Assembly: GCA_038212215.1 (NCBI GenBank)
Contig: JBBQUT010000023.1
Location: 1 to 64,000, forward strand
DNA from: JALZAI01 sp038212215
Lineage (GTDB): Bacteria > Actinomycetota > Actinomycetes > Mycobacteriales > Jatrophihabitantaceae
Reading direction: 5' to 3'
DNA length: 64,000 bases
The position numbers and the translations under genes are program-made. This document shows positions 34,668-43,430 of this stretch, in pieces. Position 1 is the first letter of the stretch; every line of letters begins with the position of its first letter. Under the pieces are notes generated by a model, which was not told the DNA's origin, ran no database searches, and worked only from the letters and a program-made list of their open reading frames with translations.

Positions 34668-36236
34668 ATGCCCAGCAGGATCAGCGTCATGGCCCGTGTC
34701 GAACACGGCGGGGCGTGGCTCACCGCCCTCGTGCGCTCCGTGGACGTCCAAACCCTCGACACCGGCGCGTTCGAGATCGTCTTCGTCGTCGCGGACGCCA
34801 ACTCGCACGTGGCCGCCCAGCTTCACCAGTTGAGCACGCGACGACCGAACGTCCGCGTGCTCACCGAACCCGCCGACGGCGACCTGGTGAGCCCTGTGGC
34901 GAGCGACTGGATTCTCGACCTGGGCAGGAACCTGCCGACGCGCGAACCGAAGCTGTTCCCGCAGGCATTGCAGCGCCTGCTCGACTTCGGCGAGGAAACC
35001 GGATGCGACGTCGTGCTCGGCCGCACGATCGCCGAGGCGCAGGCCCCGACGCTGGACCTCTTCGTCGCCGATCGTCCGCAGCTCGAGCGTGGCGTGGATC
35101 CTGAAACCGTGCGATCAGCACTCGTCCTGCGTCGGCGGGCGTCGGCGCAGGGCACCGATGTGGGCTCCGGTGCAGTTGTCACCGACCAGAAAGTCGCCGT
35201 GCTCGCGTCCTACGCATGCGCGCGCCTCGCGCCGATCGCGCGCATAGCGCAGAGCTCATCGACGCAGCTCGCCGAAGTGACCTACGCCTGGAGTGAGGGC
35301 AGGATCGTCATCACCGCAACGGGCACTGTGCAAAATGTGCCCGCCGACCCGACCGTGCTCCTCTCGGTCGGGGGCGCCAGTGTCGGTGGCGAGTTCAGGT
35401 TGCCCTGCCGAAGCGAGATCGCTGCCGACGGCAGCTTCACCGCGACCGCAGAACTCGACGTGCGCACTGCCGCGCTCGGTACTCCACTCCCGACCGGGGT
35501 GTGGCAGCTCTGGGTCGCTGTGCATGGCAGCGCGGGCGGCTGGGCCACGCCTGCTGCCCTACCTGCCGCCGCGTTGCGCGCCGGTATCGTCGATGGCAGA
35601 CCCGTGGTGCCCAAGGCGGCGGAATCAGCCCTCAGCCTGGATGTCGGCGCGACCAAGCATTCCATCGTCGGCAAGGTGGCCGCTAGTGCCGTCACGGTCG
35701 CCGAGACGGCACAGGGCTCGTTGATGACGATGCGCCTCGACGTCGCCGTCCACGGCCAGAGCCGCCGGCGGGGTGCCGTGTGGATGGGCGACTTCGACAT
35801 CCCCGCCTTTTTGATCACCGATGCGACCTCGGCTTATATCGAGTGCTACCTGAGCGGGTTGCCCGGAAGTTCGCCGCTGGCGACGAAGTTCGGCGCCGGC
35901 AAGCCCGTCCCGACCGGACTGACAGTGACGGCGTCGCCGACCGGTATCTTCACCGTCGCCAAGTCTGCGAAGCACGCCCCGGGGGCCCGCGGTGCACCGC
36001 GCTCGTCGACCACGGCAGCATCGTCCATGCCGCTCAGCGGCGGGCCGGCAGCGTTTGATCGGCCCGCCTCCCGGCCACGACCCACCTCGAAGACCGCGTC
36101 GTCGAGCTCGCGCGCAACCCGGCTGCGGGACAAGGTGCCCGCCCCCCTGGAGCCGCTCGTGCAAACGCTGTCACGGTCCCCGCTCGCGCGCCGGATGTAC
36201 CGAAAAGTTGCCGGGATAACAGAGCCCAAACGCTGA
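34668..36236 (+). CDS. glycosyltransferase-like protein with beta-rich C-terminal domain
   Basis: 522 aa from the ATG at 34668, which has only a weak ribosome site. The first ~130 residues resemble a GT2 GT-A domain (ISVMARVEHGGAWLTALVRSV, FEIVFVVADA, the DLGRNLPTREPKLFPQALQRL stretch) but the usual D-x-D is not evident (DWILDLG instead). Residues 200-440 are beta-rich, reminiscent of the C-terminal domain of teichoic-acid-type glycosyltransferases. The last 90 residues are low-complexity Ser/Pro/Arg. It may be an inactive or very diverged transferase, or an accessory subunit. No membrane segment. Confidence 0.6.
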   Translation: MPSRISVMARVEHGGAWLTALVRSVDVQTLDTGAFEIVFVVADANSHVAAQLHQLSTRRPNVRVLTEPADGDLVSPVASDWILDLGRNLPTREPKLFPQALQRLLDFGEETGCDVVLGRTIAEAQAPTLDLFVADRPQLERGVDPETVRSALVLRRRASAQGTDVGSGAVVTDQKVAVLASYACARLAPIARIAQSSSTQLAEVTYAWSEGRIVITATGTVQNVPADPTVLLSVGGASVGGEFRLPCRSEIAADGSFTATAELDVRTAALGTPLPTGVWQLWVAVHGSAGGWATPAALPAAALRAGIVDGRPVVPKAAESALSLDVGATKHSIVGKVAASAVTVAETAQGSLMTMRLDVAVHGQSRRRGAVWMGDFDIPAFLITDATSAYIECYLSGLPGSSPLATKFGAGKPVPTGLTVTASPTGIFTVAKSAKHAPGARGAPRSSTTAASSMPLSGGPAAFDRPASRPRPTSKTASSSSRATRLRDKVPAPLEPLVQTLSRSPLARRMYRKVAGITEPKR

Positions 36237-36259
36237 CGCTCGGACGCGCTGCGGGCAGG

Positions 36260-36293
36260 GTCAGGGTTGAACTGCGGTCAGGGTTGAACTGCG
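36260..36293. repeat. 17-bp perfect tandem duplication at the end of the methyltransferase gene
   Basis: GTCAGGGTTGAACTGCG occurs at 36260-36276 and 36277-36293. The inner copy contains the last codons and stop of the minus-strand methyltransferase gene; the outer copy lies just after the stop. A recent slippage or duplication event without effect on the protein. Confidence 0.9.
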
Positions 36294-37036
36294 GCGAAGG
36301 CGGTGCCGAACGAGGTACGCACAGCCTCGGCGAGACGGGACCGCATTTCGTCCGGCGCAATATCGGTGCCCATGCCCGACAGCACGTCCCAGATGTCGGA
36401 GGAGAGAACCCGCTCGGGCGGTACCACGCTGAGCCGGTCGAGCAGTTGTGGCGGCACGGCCTGCGGGTCAGGACGGCGGAACTCGGCCATGATCGCGTCA
36501 TAGTTGTCAGCCAGCGTCGTGCTGTGCGGGTCCAGGCCCATCACGAGCAACAGGCCGGTGGGCTCGGTCCCTACCGGGACGACAGTGAGTTCGGGACGGT
36601 ACTTGGCGAGCACCTCGACGACTGCGTACACGTCGCCGGTCCACGCCTTGGTGTGGCGCACCCGAGCGGCCTCGTCGTTGCTGCGCGGCAGCATGTCGTC
36701 GAACACGATGACGGCGCGGGAGGAGCTGTGCCGCTCGGCATACATGAAATCGCGCAACGCGAACTCGAACAGGTGCAACCCGTCGAGGAAGGCCAGGTCG
36801 AACGGTTGCCCGCCGGTCGGGGCGAGCGGGTCCTCACGGGCGAAGTACTCGTCGCTGGTGGTGCGGAACAGGCTGAGGTGACAGTTCAGTTCCACGACGA
36901 TCTCGAACATCGGATCGATGCCCACCGAGCGACACCGGGAGAGCGCCAGGCTCTGGCCGAGCCGGACCCCGATCTCCAGATACCGCTCGGGTGCGAGCTT
37001 CTTGTGCACGGAGCTCAGGAACGGGAGGTAGCGCAT
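36278..37036 (-). CDS. class I SAM-dependent methyltransferase (Methyltransf_24-like)
   Basis: 252 aa. ERYLEIGVRLGQSLALS is the SAM motif I, SVGIDPMFEI motif II with the acidic residue, and FDLAFLDGLHLFEFALRDF plus VIVFDDMLP resemble the surface-polysaccharide methyltransferases of the Methyltransf_24 type. The last 70 residues are variable. It probably O-methylates a sugar or end unit of the polymer. The ATG at 37036 stands six bases after TACGGT, so the transcript is likely leaderless. It diverges from the GT61 gene by 133 bases. Confidence 0.8.
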   Translation of the reverse strand: MRYLPFLSSVHKKLAPERYLEIGVRLGQSLALSRCRSVGIDPMFEIVVELNCHLSLFRTTSDEYFAREDPLAPTGGQPFDLAFLDGLHLFEFALRDFMYAERHSSSRAVIVFDDMLPRSNDEAARVRHTKAWTGDVYAVVEVLAKYRPELTVVPVGTEPTGLLLVMGLDPHSTTLADNYDAIMAEFRRPDPQAVPPQLLDRLSVVPPERVLSSDIWDVLSGMGTDIAPDEMRSRLAEAVRTSFGTAFAAVQP

Positions 37037-37042
37037 GCAAGA

Positions 37043-37048
37043 ACCGTA
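37043..37048 (-). promoter_or_regulatory. -10 box of a leaderless promoter (methyltransferase gene)
   Basis: TACGGT on the minus strand, six bases before the ATG at 37036; no Shine-Dalgarno sequence. The same hexamer and spacing occur at devS. Confidence 0.55.
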
Positions 37049-37156
37049 GTGCAGCGATCGACGCCTCGATCATTCGAGCCTGTCGCGCATCCGGTCGCGT
37101 CGCGGGCCCCGTCGGCGAAGCGACGTTTTGCGCGGAGCGGGCGTCGGGCCGGCCGG

Positions 37157-37162
37157 TAGAGT
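37157..37162 (+). promoter_or_regulatory. -10 box of a leaderless promoter (GT61 gene)
   Basis: TAGAGT seven bases before the GTG at 37170; no Shine-Dalgarno sequence. Confidence 0.5.
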
Positions 37163-37169
37163 CCGCGTC

Positions 37170-38999
37170 GTGTCCACTTTCGGGCGTCTTCAGCAGCGAG
37201 TCGCCGCGCTTCGCCGGCTCACCGCGGGTAGCGCGCCAACGTCGTCGGTCCTCAATGATCTGGGAGTATCCGCGGGTCTGGCCCAGTCGTCCTTGCAGCA
37301 GAACTACCTATCCGCTATCGAGGCAGAGATCGTCGAGAGCGGTCTGCGGGATCTCGTGATCGTGAATCCGGTCAAGCCGCTCGAGACGGGCAGCGCGTAC
37401 GCGCAGCGGTACCCGAACGCCCGAATCCACGCGCTCTCCTTCCACCCGCTTCCTGTGGCGCCGCCGGGCACGACACCGGGCAACTTGATATTGCGCCGTT
37501 GCAGGGGCATTCCCGGCGTGCACGACTACCTGACGACGGTCGCACCGGTGCAGGTTCTGATCGACAGTTGCAGTCGCCCGAGCCGCAAGAAGGAGGCCCT
37601 GTTCGAACTGCTGTTCAACGTGCAGGACGGCGGCCTCTACGTGATCGAAAATTTGCAGAAAATGGCGGCGCAGAAGTCCTGGGGCGAGGACGTCGTGCAG
37701 GCCCTCGCGCGCTTCGCAGCCATTACCGACGAGCAACGACCGCCGCGGAGGAAGCCGGCAGTGCACGACATCGCCCGCGCGAAGGCTCTCGGCAGCGTCG
37801 AGTACCGCGACGACGTCATCTTCGTCCGCAAACGGGGTGAGCACCTGCTCAAGCTGCGCGACAAGGTGACCGACGCGGTGCTGACTGCGCGCACCGGGAC
37901 GGCCTGGGGCCAAACCCTGGACCGGCGGCCGTTGCTGAGCTTCCGTTCCCGGGCCACCGCGTGGGCCAACGGCCCGGTCGACTCATTCCGCCCGATCATC
38001 TCGGTGCCCGAGCTTTACCTGCGCGAATACCGCGACGTGCTGTGCGCGCCGCGGCAACTGGTGGTACTCGACGGCACCGTACTGCCGATCTCGTTCCACC
38101 ACCGGCTGCACTATCCGCTGCTGAACCGATCATTTTCCCAGCACGACGCGAGCCAGTGGTTCACCTCCCTCGACGAGCCGACGGCCACCGCGCCGCACCT
38201 GCCGGGCACCTACTATCACCTCGACAACGAGTTCCCCTGGCACTTCGGTCACTTCATGACCGAGGACATCGCGCGATTGTGGGGATGGCAGCAGGCGAAG
38301 TCTCGTTACCCGGATATGAAGGTGCTGCTCAGCACCTGGGATCCGAAGACACGGGCACCCGGCCGTGGGGTCACCCAGCACCAGTTGACGATCTTGGGCG
38401 CCTACGGCATACCCGCCGAGGACATCGTGTGCATCGACGCTCCGGTGCGCGTCGATCGGTTGATCGGCGCGTCGCAGATGCTCTACAACCCCCGCCACAT
38501 CCACCCGGCAATCACCGAGATTTGGAACCACCTGCGCGTCAGCCTGGGCACCGCGCCGGCGCAGCGGGCGGCGGCACCTCGGCGCCTGTTCGTGTCCAGG
38601 AGTGCCGATCTGAACCGGTCGTGCCGCAACGCGCCTGAGGTCGAGAAGCTTTTCGAGAGCTACGGGTACACAACCGTACGTCCCGAACAACTCGACATCC
38701 CCGGCCAGGTCGATCTCTTCGCTGATGCCGAGGTCATCGCCGGTTTCGGCGGGTCGGCAATGTTCAACATGATTTATTGCGAGAATCCCGGCAAGCGGAT
38801 CGTCCTGGCGCCGAACGGGTATCGCGCGCGCAACGAATACCTGATCTCAGCATTGCACGGAAATGACTACTATCATTTCTTCTGCCCGGCCGAATTCGAA
38901 GAAACGAAAGGCCACTGGAATCGCAAGGCCTTCTTCTCGCCTTTCACGTTCGACTTCGCGCGTGACGGCGCGGCGCTCGAACGGTTGCTGCACGACTGA
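37170..38999 (+). CDS. GT61-family glycosyltransferase with extra N-terminal domain
   Basis: 609 aa from the GTG at 37170. Residues about 290-609 match the GT61 domain (DUF563): YYHLDNEFPWHFGHFMTEDIARLW, the FVSRSADLNRSCRN arginine/serine loop, EQLDIPGQVDLFADAEVIAGFGGSAMFN (split at DLFA), and ENPGKRIVLAP. The N-terminal ~220 residues look like an incomplete methyltransferase-type Rossmann domain (DLVIVNPVKPLETGSAYAQ, VLIDSCSRPSRKKEAL, FNVQDGGLYVIENL). GT61 enzymes transfer xylose, GlcNAc or related sugars. The two-domain form suggests capsule-type modification; donor and acceptor unknown. Confidence 0.8.
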   Translation: MSTFGRLQQRVAALRRLTAGSAPTSSVLNDLGVSAGLAQSSLQQNYLSAIEAEIVESGLRDLVIVNPVKPLETGSAYAQRYPNARIHALSFHPLPVAPPGTTPGNLILRRCRGIPGVHDYLTTVAPVQVLIDSCSRPSRKKEALFELLFNVQDGGLYVIENLQKMAAQKSWGEDVVQALARFAAITDEQRPPRRKPAVHDIARAKALGSVEYRDDVIFVRKRGEHLLKLRDKVTDAVLTARTGTAWGQTLDRRPLLSFRSRATAWANGPVDSFRPIISVPELYLREYRDVLCAPRQLVVLDGTVLPISFHHRLHYPLLNRSFSQHDASQWFTSLDEPTATAPHLPGTYYHLDNEFPWHFGHFMTEDIARLWGWQQAKSRYPDMKVLLSTWDPKTRAPGRGVTQHQLTILGAYGIPAEDIVCIDAPVRVDRLIGASQMLYNPRHIHPAITEIWNHLRVSLGTAPAQRAAAPRRLFVSRSADLNRSCRNAPEVEKLFESYGYTTVRPEQLDIPGQVDLFADAEVIAGFGGSAMFNMIYCENPGKRIVLAPNGYRARNEYLISALHGNDYYHFFCPAEFEETKGHWNRKAFFSPFTFDFARDGAALERLLHD

Positions 39000-39005
39000 G
39001 CAGCG

Positions 39006-41351
39006 CTAGTCGCCCATGTCGGCGGAGCCGTCGTCCGGACGTAGTGCGTCGTCCGCTTGCCGGTCTCCGGCCCGCGCGCCGTCGTCGGAACCGGCCAGCA
39101 CGTCGCCGCCGAACTCGGTGCCGCCCTGCTCGACACCGGTGCCTCGGGTCGCGTGGCCGACCGTCGACAATTCCTCGCCGAGCAGCACCCGGCGAACAAC
39201 GCGCTCGGCAGCGTGGCCGTCGTCGAACTCGCAGAAGCGTTTCGCGAATTCCTTGCGCGCGGCCTCGGCTGACGCGTCGCGGTAACGGCCGGACGTGAAC
39301 GCGTCGACCAGGCCGGCTTGGGTGCGCTCGACGATGCCGGGCGGTTGGGCGAGCAGGTCGAAGTTCACCCCGCGGACCCGGCGGTAGGTGTCCCAGTCAT
39401 TGGCGTAGACGACGATCGGATGATCCAGGTTCGCATAGTCGAACATGATCGACGAGTAGTCGGTCAACAGCACGTCCGAGGCGATCATCAAGTCCTCGGT
39501 GTTCGGGTAGTCGGAGACGTCGCGAAGCACCCCCGATTGCTCGAGAGCGGCCAGGCCCGGGTCGTTGTCGGTGAAATAGTGGCCGCGTACCAACACCGTG
39601 TAGCCCTCGCCTAGCCGCGCGCAGAAGTCGGCAAGATCCACGGGCGGCTGAAACGTCTTGCGGGCCCAATCGCGAAAGGTCGGCGCGTACAACACGACCG
39701 TCGTGTCCTCGCTCAGACGCAGCTTGCGCCGCAGCCGCGCGGTGTCGGCTGCCGTTGCGCGCACCAACCGGTCGTTTCGGGGGTAACCGGTCTCGAGCGT
39801 GACGTAGGCGCTCGGGTAGGACCGCTCCCACACCTCGCTGGAAAAGCGGTTCGAGGACACCAGGTAGTCCCACCGATCACAGCGGCGCAAGAGAGCGAAG
39901 AAATTCATTCGCGCCGCGCCCACCGGGAACTGTTGCAGGTCGATGCCCATTTTCTTCAACGGGGTGCCGTGCTGGGTCTGCAGGTGCACGGCGCCGGGTC
40001 GCTTCACGATGTTGTCGGCGTAATTCACGTTGTTCACGAAATACTTCGCGCGCGCCATCAGGCTGTAGTACTCGGGACTGTTGAGCAGCACGAAGTCGAC
40101 GCCTTTCGCCATCACGTGGACGTCAGTGTGCTTGACCACCCACACACCGCGGATGTGCGGGGCCAGCCGCTTCGCCTCTTCATAGATCGCTCTGGGGTTA
40201 CAGGAATAGGCGGTACTCCAATACGCGGAATACACCGCCAAGTTCTCATCGATCGGCTTCTGCAGTTCACGCCAGTAGTAGGCATGAATGAGCGAGCGCT
40301 TTCCGTCGGTCACCCGTCGTTGGGTCGCCTTCTTCGTTCTCGCCACCCGACGATTGACCTGGCGGATCACCTGACCACCGAATTGAACGGTCTGGAAGGC
40401 TGCGTAGTCGCCGCGCGCAACCGTTCGCTGCTTGAGCCCCGCTACGCCACTCGGTGGCTCGTACCCCTCCGGACGCAAGCGCTGATAGGCCAAGACGATG
40501 CGATCGAAATACTGATGGCGCAGCTCGCCCGATACCCGTCCGGGCGTCGTCATGATCATGATGAGGTGCGACACCATTCGGCGAAAGAGGAAGTTCCGCC
40601 ATCGCTCGAGGTCAGGATGTTGGTCTACGTAGGCGAACACCCGTTCGTACTGGTCGAAGGCGTCGAAGTGTTTCAGATTCCTGCTGCGCAGGATGTTGCC
40701 GTGGCGACGCTGCCGGTAGTGGTAGCAAACCCGGTCCAGCACTGCGATGCGTTCCGCGGTGAGCATAGTCGGATAGGTCCACGCGAGATCCTCGTAATAG
40801 CCTGTCGGAAAGCGGAATCCGTGCGTCGTTGCGAAGTCACGCCGATAGGCCTTGTTCCAGACGACCATCAAGAGTTCGAGAAGTTCGGGCGCGTCTTCGG
40901 CGGCGAAGGCGTTCGCGCTGCCCGGCCCGGACAGCGAGTCGGCGAGTATGTTGCGGGTGACCCGTCCGCTCCAATACGTGCGGGCATAGTCGAAGATCAC
41001 GATGTCGGGGCGGTCGGTCTTCTCGATGCGTTTGGCCAGGGCTGCTAACGACCCCGGGGTCAGCTTGTCGTCGCTGTCGAGGAACAGGACATAGGTGCCG
41101 ACGCAGTCGCTCAGCCCGATGTTGCGTGCCTCCCCGAGACCGACGTTCTGCTCGAGATGGCGCACCTTGACCCGCGCATCAGCCGCTGCGTAGTCGTCGA
41201 GAATCTGCCCGCTTCCGTCCGGGGAGGCATCGTCCACCGCGACGAGTTCGAAGTCGGCGAACGATTGCCCGAGCACGGAGTCGACACACTCGCGCAAATA
41301 CGCCCGCACGTTGTGGACGGGCATGACGATGCTGAACAGGCATTCGGACAA
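39006..41351 (-). CDS. bifunctional GT2 glycosyltransferase / CDP-glycerol glycerophosphotransferase (TagF-like), copy 1
   Basis: 781 aa, TTG start with GGAGG nine bases before. N-terminal GT2 domain (1-330): FSIVMPVHNVRAYLRECVDSV, VDDASPDGSG, and the DSDD metal site at 92-95. C-terminal TagF/TarF-type domain (about 370-740): HGTPLKKMG near 462 with the catalytic histidine, TDYSSIMFDYANL near 630 and the NDWDTYRRVRGVNFDL block. The domain polymerises glycerol- or ribitol-phosphate units from CDP-alcohols in teichoic acid synthesis. The last ~50 residues are an acidic tail. Last gene of a minus-strand run with the sulfotransferase, glycerol-phosphate dehydrogenase and nucleotidyltransferase. 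Confidence 0.88.
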   Translation of the reverse strand: MSECLFSIVMPVHNVRAYLRECVDSVLGQSFADFELVAVDDASPDGSGQILDDYAAADARVKVRHLEQNVGLGEARNIGLSDCVGTYVLFLDSDDKLTPGSLAALAKRIEKTDRPDIVIFDYARTYWSGRVTRNILADSLSGPGSANAFAAEDAPELLELLMVVWNKAYRRDFATTHGFRFPTGYYEDLAWTYPTMLTAERIAVLDRVCYHYRQRRHGNILRSRNLKHFDAFDQYERVFAYVDQHPDLERWRNFLFRRMVSHLIMIMTTPGRVSGELRHQYFDRIVLAYQRLRPEGYEPPSGVAGLKQRTVARGDYAAFQTVQFGGQVIRQVNRRVARTKKATQRRVTDGKRSLIHAYYWRELQKPIDENLAVYSAYWSTAYSCNPRAIYEEAKRLAPHIRGVWVVKHTDVHVMAKGVDFVLLNSPEYYSLMARAKYFVNNVNYADNIVKRPGAVHLQTQHGTPLKKMGIDLQQFPVGAARMNFFALLRRCDRWDYLVSSNRFSSEVWERSYPSAYVTLETGYPRNDRLVRATAADTARLRRKLRLSEDTTVVLYAPTFRDWARKTFQPPVDLADFCARLGEGYTVLVRGHYFTDNDPGLAALEQSGVLRDVSDYPNTEDLMIASDVLLTDYSSIMFDYANLDHPIVVYANDWDTYRRVRGVNFDLLAQPPGIVERTQAGLVDAFTSGRYRDASAEAARKEFAKRFCEFDDGHAAERVVRRVLLGEELSTVGHATRGTGVEQGGTEFGGDVLAGSDDGARAGDRQADDALRPDDGSADMGD

Positions 41352-41384
41352 AGCAGCTGACCTCCCGGCCGGACTAGGTGGCGG

Positions 41385-42329
41385 TCACGACGTCGAAGAT
41401 CGGTCGAGATAGCCCCACGCCGCGCTGATCGGCCGCAACGGCGCCGGAATGGATTCGTCCGGTGGCAACGGGCGTGCCGACTGCACCGTGCCGGACTTGA
41501 TCGTTGAGCTCCAATCGCCCAGCCCCGGCCTGAAATCGCCGTGATCGGCGTCGCCGTAACTGAGCATCCCCGGCTCCCACTCGACGCCGATGAACTCGCA
41601 CATCCGCCGCGTCTGCTTCTCCGGCTCCGCGGTGATGTCCTCGTAGCGCACGGTCAGCCCGCCGAATTCGTTGCGAGCATCCTCGACCGCGGTCACATAG
41701 CGCAGCACGTCCTTCGTGGTCTGCTCCCGGGTCCAGTAGGTGCGCGCGGAGTTCCACGAATCGACAACCGCTCCTGGGTGACGCAACAAGAAGATGAACC
41801 GGGCATCCGGCCAGCAGTCCAGGATCGCGCGCCAGATGAAGGAATCGGTGGGCGTCTTGTTGACCAGGATGTCCTTGCCGCGCTGGGTCAGTTCGCGATG
41901 CAGGATGCGATCCCAGAGCAGATACTTCAGTTCACGGGTGTCCAGGCCCAGCTCACGCATTGCGCCTTCGACGTACTTGTTCATCAACCCGACGCGGACA
42001 TCGCGCAGGTGCAACTCGTGCGGAGAGTAGATACGCGAGTGACTGTCGAGCATCACCCGGACGAGCGTCGATCCGGACCGCACGCTGGAGAGGATGAACA
42101 CCGGCGCTCGGACGAGCCTGTCGCCGGCCGCGCGACGCTGCTCGAGCAGCCGCTCGAGGGACTCCGGGGTGTGTTGGCGAAGGGGCGATTCGAGCAGCGG
42201 ATTGCGCTTCGCAGCAGGTTTGTTCGCGGATTTCGGGACGCTTGGCGCCGCACCCGCCGGGCGCTTGCGGCGTACCTCGTACCCGGTCGCGCGCGTTACC
42301 GCGCGCGACAGCGTGCGCTTGACGGACAT
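41385..42329 (-). CDS. sulfotransferase-family protein
   Basis: 314 aa. The PAPS 5'-phosphosulfate loop is SSVRSGSTLV at 81-90, and the 3'-phosphate site is RHPGAVVDSW at 183-192; the end (ERMCEFIGVEWEPG-like) fits Sulfotransfer_3/1 proteins. The basic N-terminal 50 residues are unstructured-looking. It would move sulfate from PAPS to a hydroxyl, plausibly on the surface polymer. It lies between the two TagF-type genes, 39 bases after the dehydrogenase. Start ATG is eight bases after TATCGT, probably leaderless, so it can be expressed apart from the upstream genes. Confidence 0.85.
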   Translation of the reverse strand: MSVKRTLSRAVTRATGYEVRRKRPAGAAPSVPKSANKPAAKRNPLLESPLRQHTPESLERLLEQRRAAGDRLVRAPVFILSSVRSGSTLVRVMLDSHSRIYSPHELHLRDVRVGLMNKYVEGAMRELGLDTRELKYLLWDRILHRELTQRGKDILVNKTPTDSFIWRAILDCWPDARFIFLLRHPGAVVDSWNSARTYWTREQTTKDVLRYVTAVEDARNEFGGLTVRYEDITAEPEKQTRRMCEFIGVEWEPGMLSYGDADHGDFRPGLGDWSSTIKSGTVQSARPLPPDESIPAPLRPISAAWGYLDRSSTS

Positions 42330-42337
42330 GAATGACG

Positions 42338-42343
42338 ACGATA
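42338..42343 (-). promoter_or_regulatory. -10 box of a leaderless promoter (sulfotransferase gene)
   Basis: TATCGT on the minus strand, eight bases before the ATG at 42329; no Shine-Dalgarno sequence. Confidence 0.45.
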
Positions 42344-42368
42344 CCCGGCGGGTCCGGCCGCCTACTCG

Positions 42369-43430
42369 CTAGCCTCGCGCGAGCGCGGCCCCGAAGTCGC
42401 CGGCGGCCGTACGCAGTTCGACCGATCCCAGGTTCAGATGCTCGAGAATCGTGTAGCGATCCGGCCGGGTCGCCGGCGCGTACTCGACCGCGAGCGCGAA
42501 CTGCTCGACGGACAGTCCCAGATCGGCCGGTGTGCGGGGCAGTTGGTGGCGCGCGAGGGCAGCGGCGAGCAGGGCGAATCCGGTTTCGTCGCCGCGCAGG
42601 TAGGTCGTGAATAGCGCACCGACGCCAGCCAACTCCCCGTGATTGCTGGTGCCCGGGTAGAGCTGATCAACGGCGTGCAGGATCTCGTGGTCGCCGCCGC
42701 TACACGGGCGGCTCGATCCGGCCACCGACATCGCCAGCCCGGAAAGCACCAATGCTTCAGCGAGGACGGTGAGGAAGCCCGCCGATTCGATACCGTCCGG
42801 GCGGTGCAACACGGCTTCGGCAGCGGTGCGGGCAAAGGCGATCGCCAGACCGTCGACCGGTTCGCCTCGCTCGCGGTGCGCCAGCAGCCAGTCGTCGATA
42901 GCCGAGAGGTTGCTGACCGCGTCGCCGATCCCCGCGCGCACCATCTCGGCCGGCGCCTCGCGGACGAAGTCGAGATCCACCACGACCGCGAGCGGCATCG
43001 CCACCCCGAACGAACCCTTGCCGCCGGCATGCACCAGCGAGCTGACCGGCGAGGCGAGGCCGTCGTGCGCCAGGTTCGTGGCGACGGCGACCATCGGCAG
43101 CGCGATCCCGGTCGCGGCGTATTTCGTGACGTCGAGCGTGCGTCCGCCACCGATACCGACGACCGCGTCGTAGGAGCTGCCGCGGAGCTTTTCCTGCAGT
43201 TCCAACGCGGCGTCGACGCTGCCGCCGGTGACTTGGAAGATGTCGGCATTGGCGAGTGAGGGCCGGACGAGTTCGACGATCTTCTCGCCCTGACCCTCAC
43301 CTACCGCCACGGCAACCCGGCCGTCGCTGGAGATTCTGCGGTCGCTGAGCAACTCACCCAGGTCCGCGACGGCGCCCGCCCTGATGTCCACGAACAGCGG
43401 ACTGCTCAGCATTCGGGTCAGTAGTGGCAC
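42369..43430 (-). CDS. sn-glycerol-1-phosphate dehydrogenase-type enzyme (AraM/EgsA-like)
   Basis: 353 aa. The iron/zinc alcohol dehydrogenase fold with the glycerol-1-phosphate dehydrogenase hallmarks: GIGGGRTLDVTKYAA (92-106) for NAD(P), NLAHDGLASPVSS (119-131), and the metal ligands D170 (GIGDAVSNLSAIDDW), H248 (GGDHEI) and H264 (SNHGELAG). It reduces dihydroxyacetone phosphate to sn-glycerol-1-phosphate, the enantiomer used by archaea and by Bacillus AraM. Its start lies inside the end of the nucleotidyltransferase gene (13-bp overlap), so the product is probably handed to that enzyme. No gene for an ether-lipid synthase (GGGPS/PcrB) is visible nearby. Confidence 0.82.
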   Translation of the reverse strand: MPLLTRMLSSPLFVDIRAGAVADLGELLSDRRISSDGRVAVAVGEGQGEKIVELVRPSLANADIFQVTGGSVDAALELQEKLRGSSYDAVVGIGGGRTLDVTKYAATGIALPMVAVATNLAHDGLASPVSSLVHAGGKGSFGVAMPLAVVVDLDFVREAPAEMVRAGIGDAVSNLSAIDDWLLAHRERGEPVDGLAIAFARTAAEAVLHRPDGIESAGFLTVLAEALVLSGLAMSVAGSSRPCSGGDHEILHAVDQLYPGTSNHGELAGVGALFTTYLRGDETGFALLAAALARHQLPRTPADLGLSVEQFALAVEYAPATRPDRYTILEHLNLGSVELRTAAGDFGAALARG

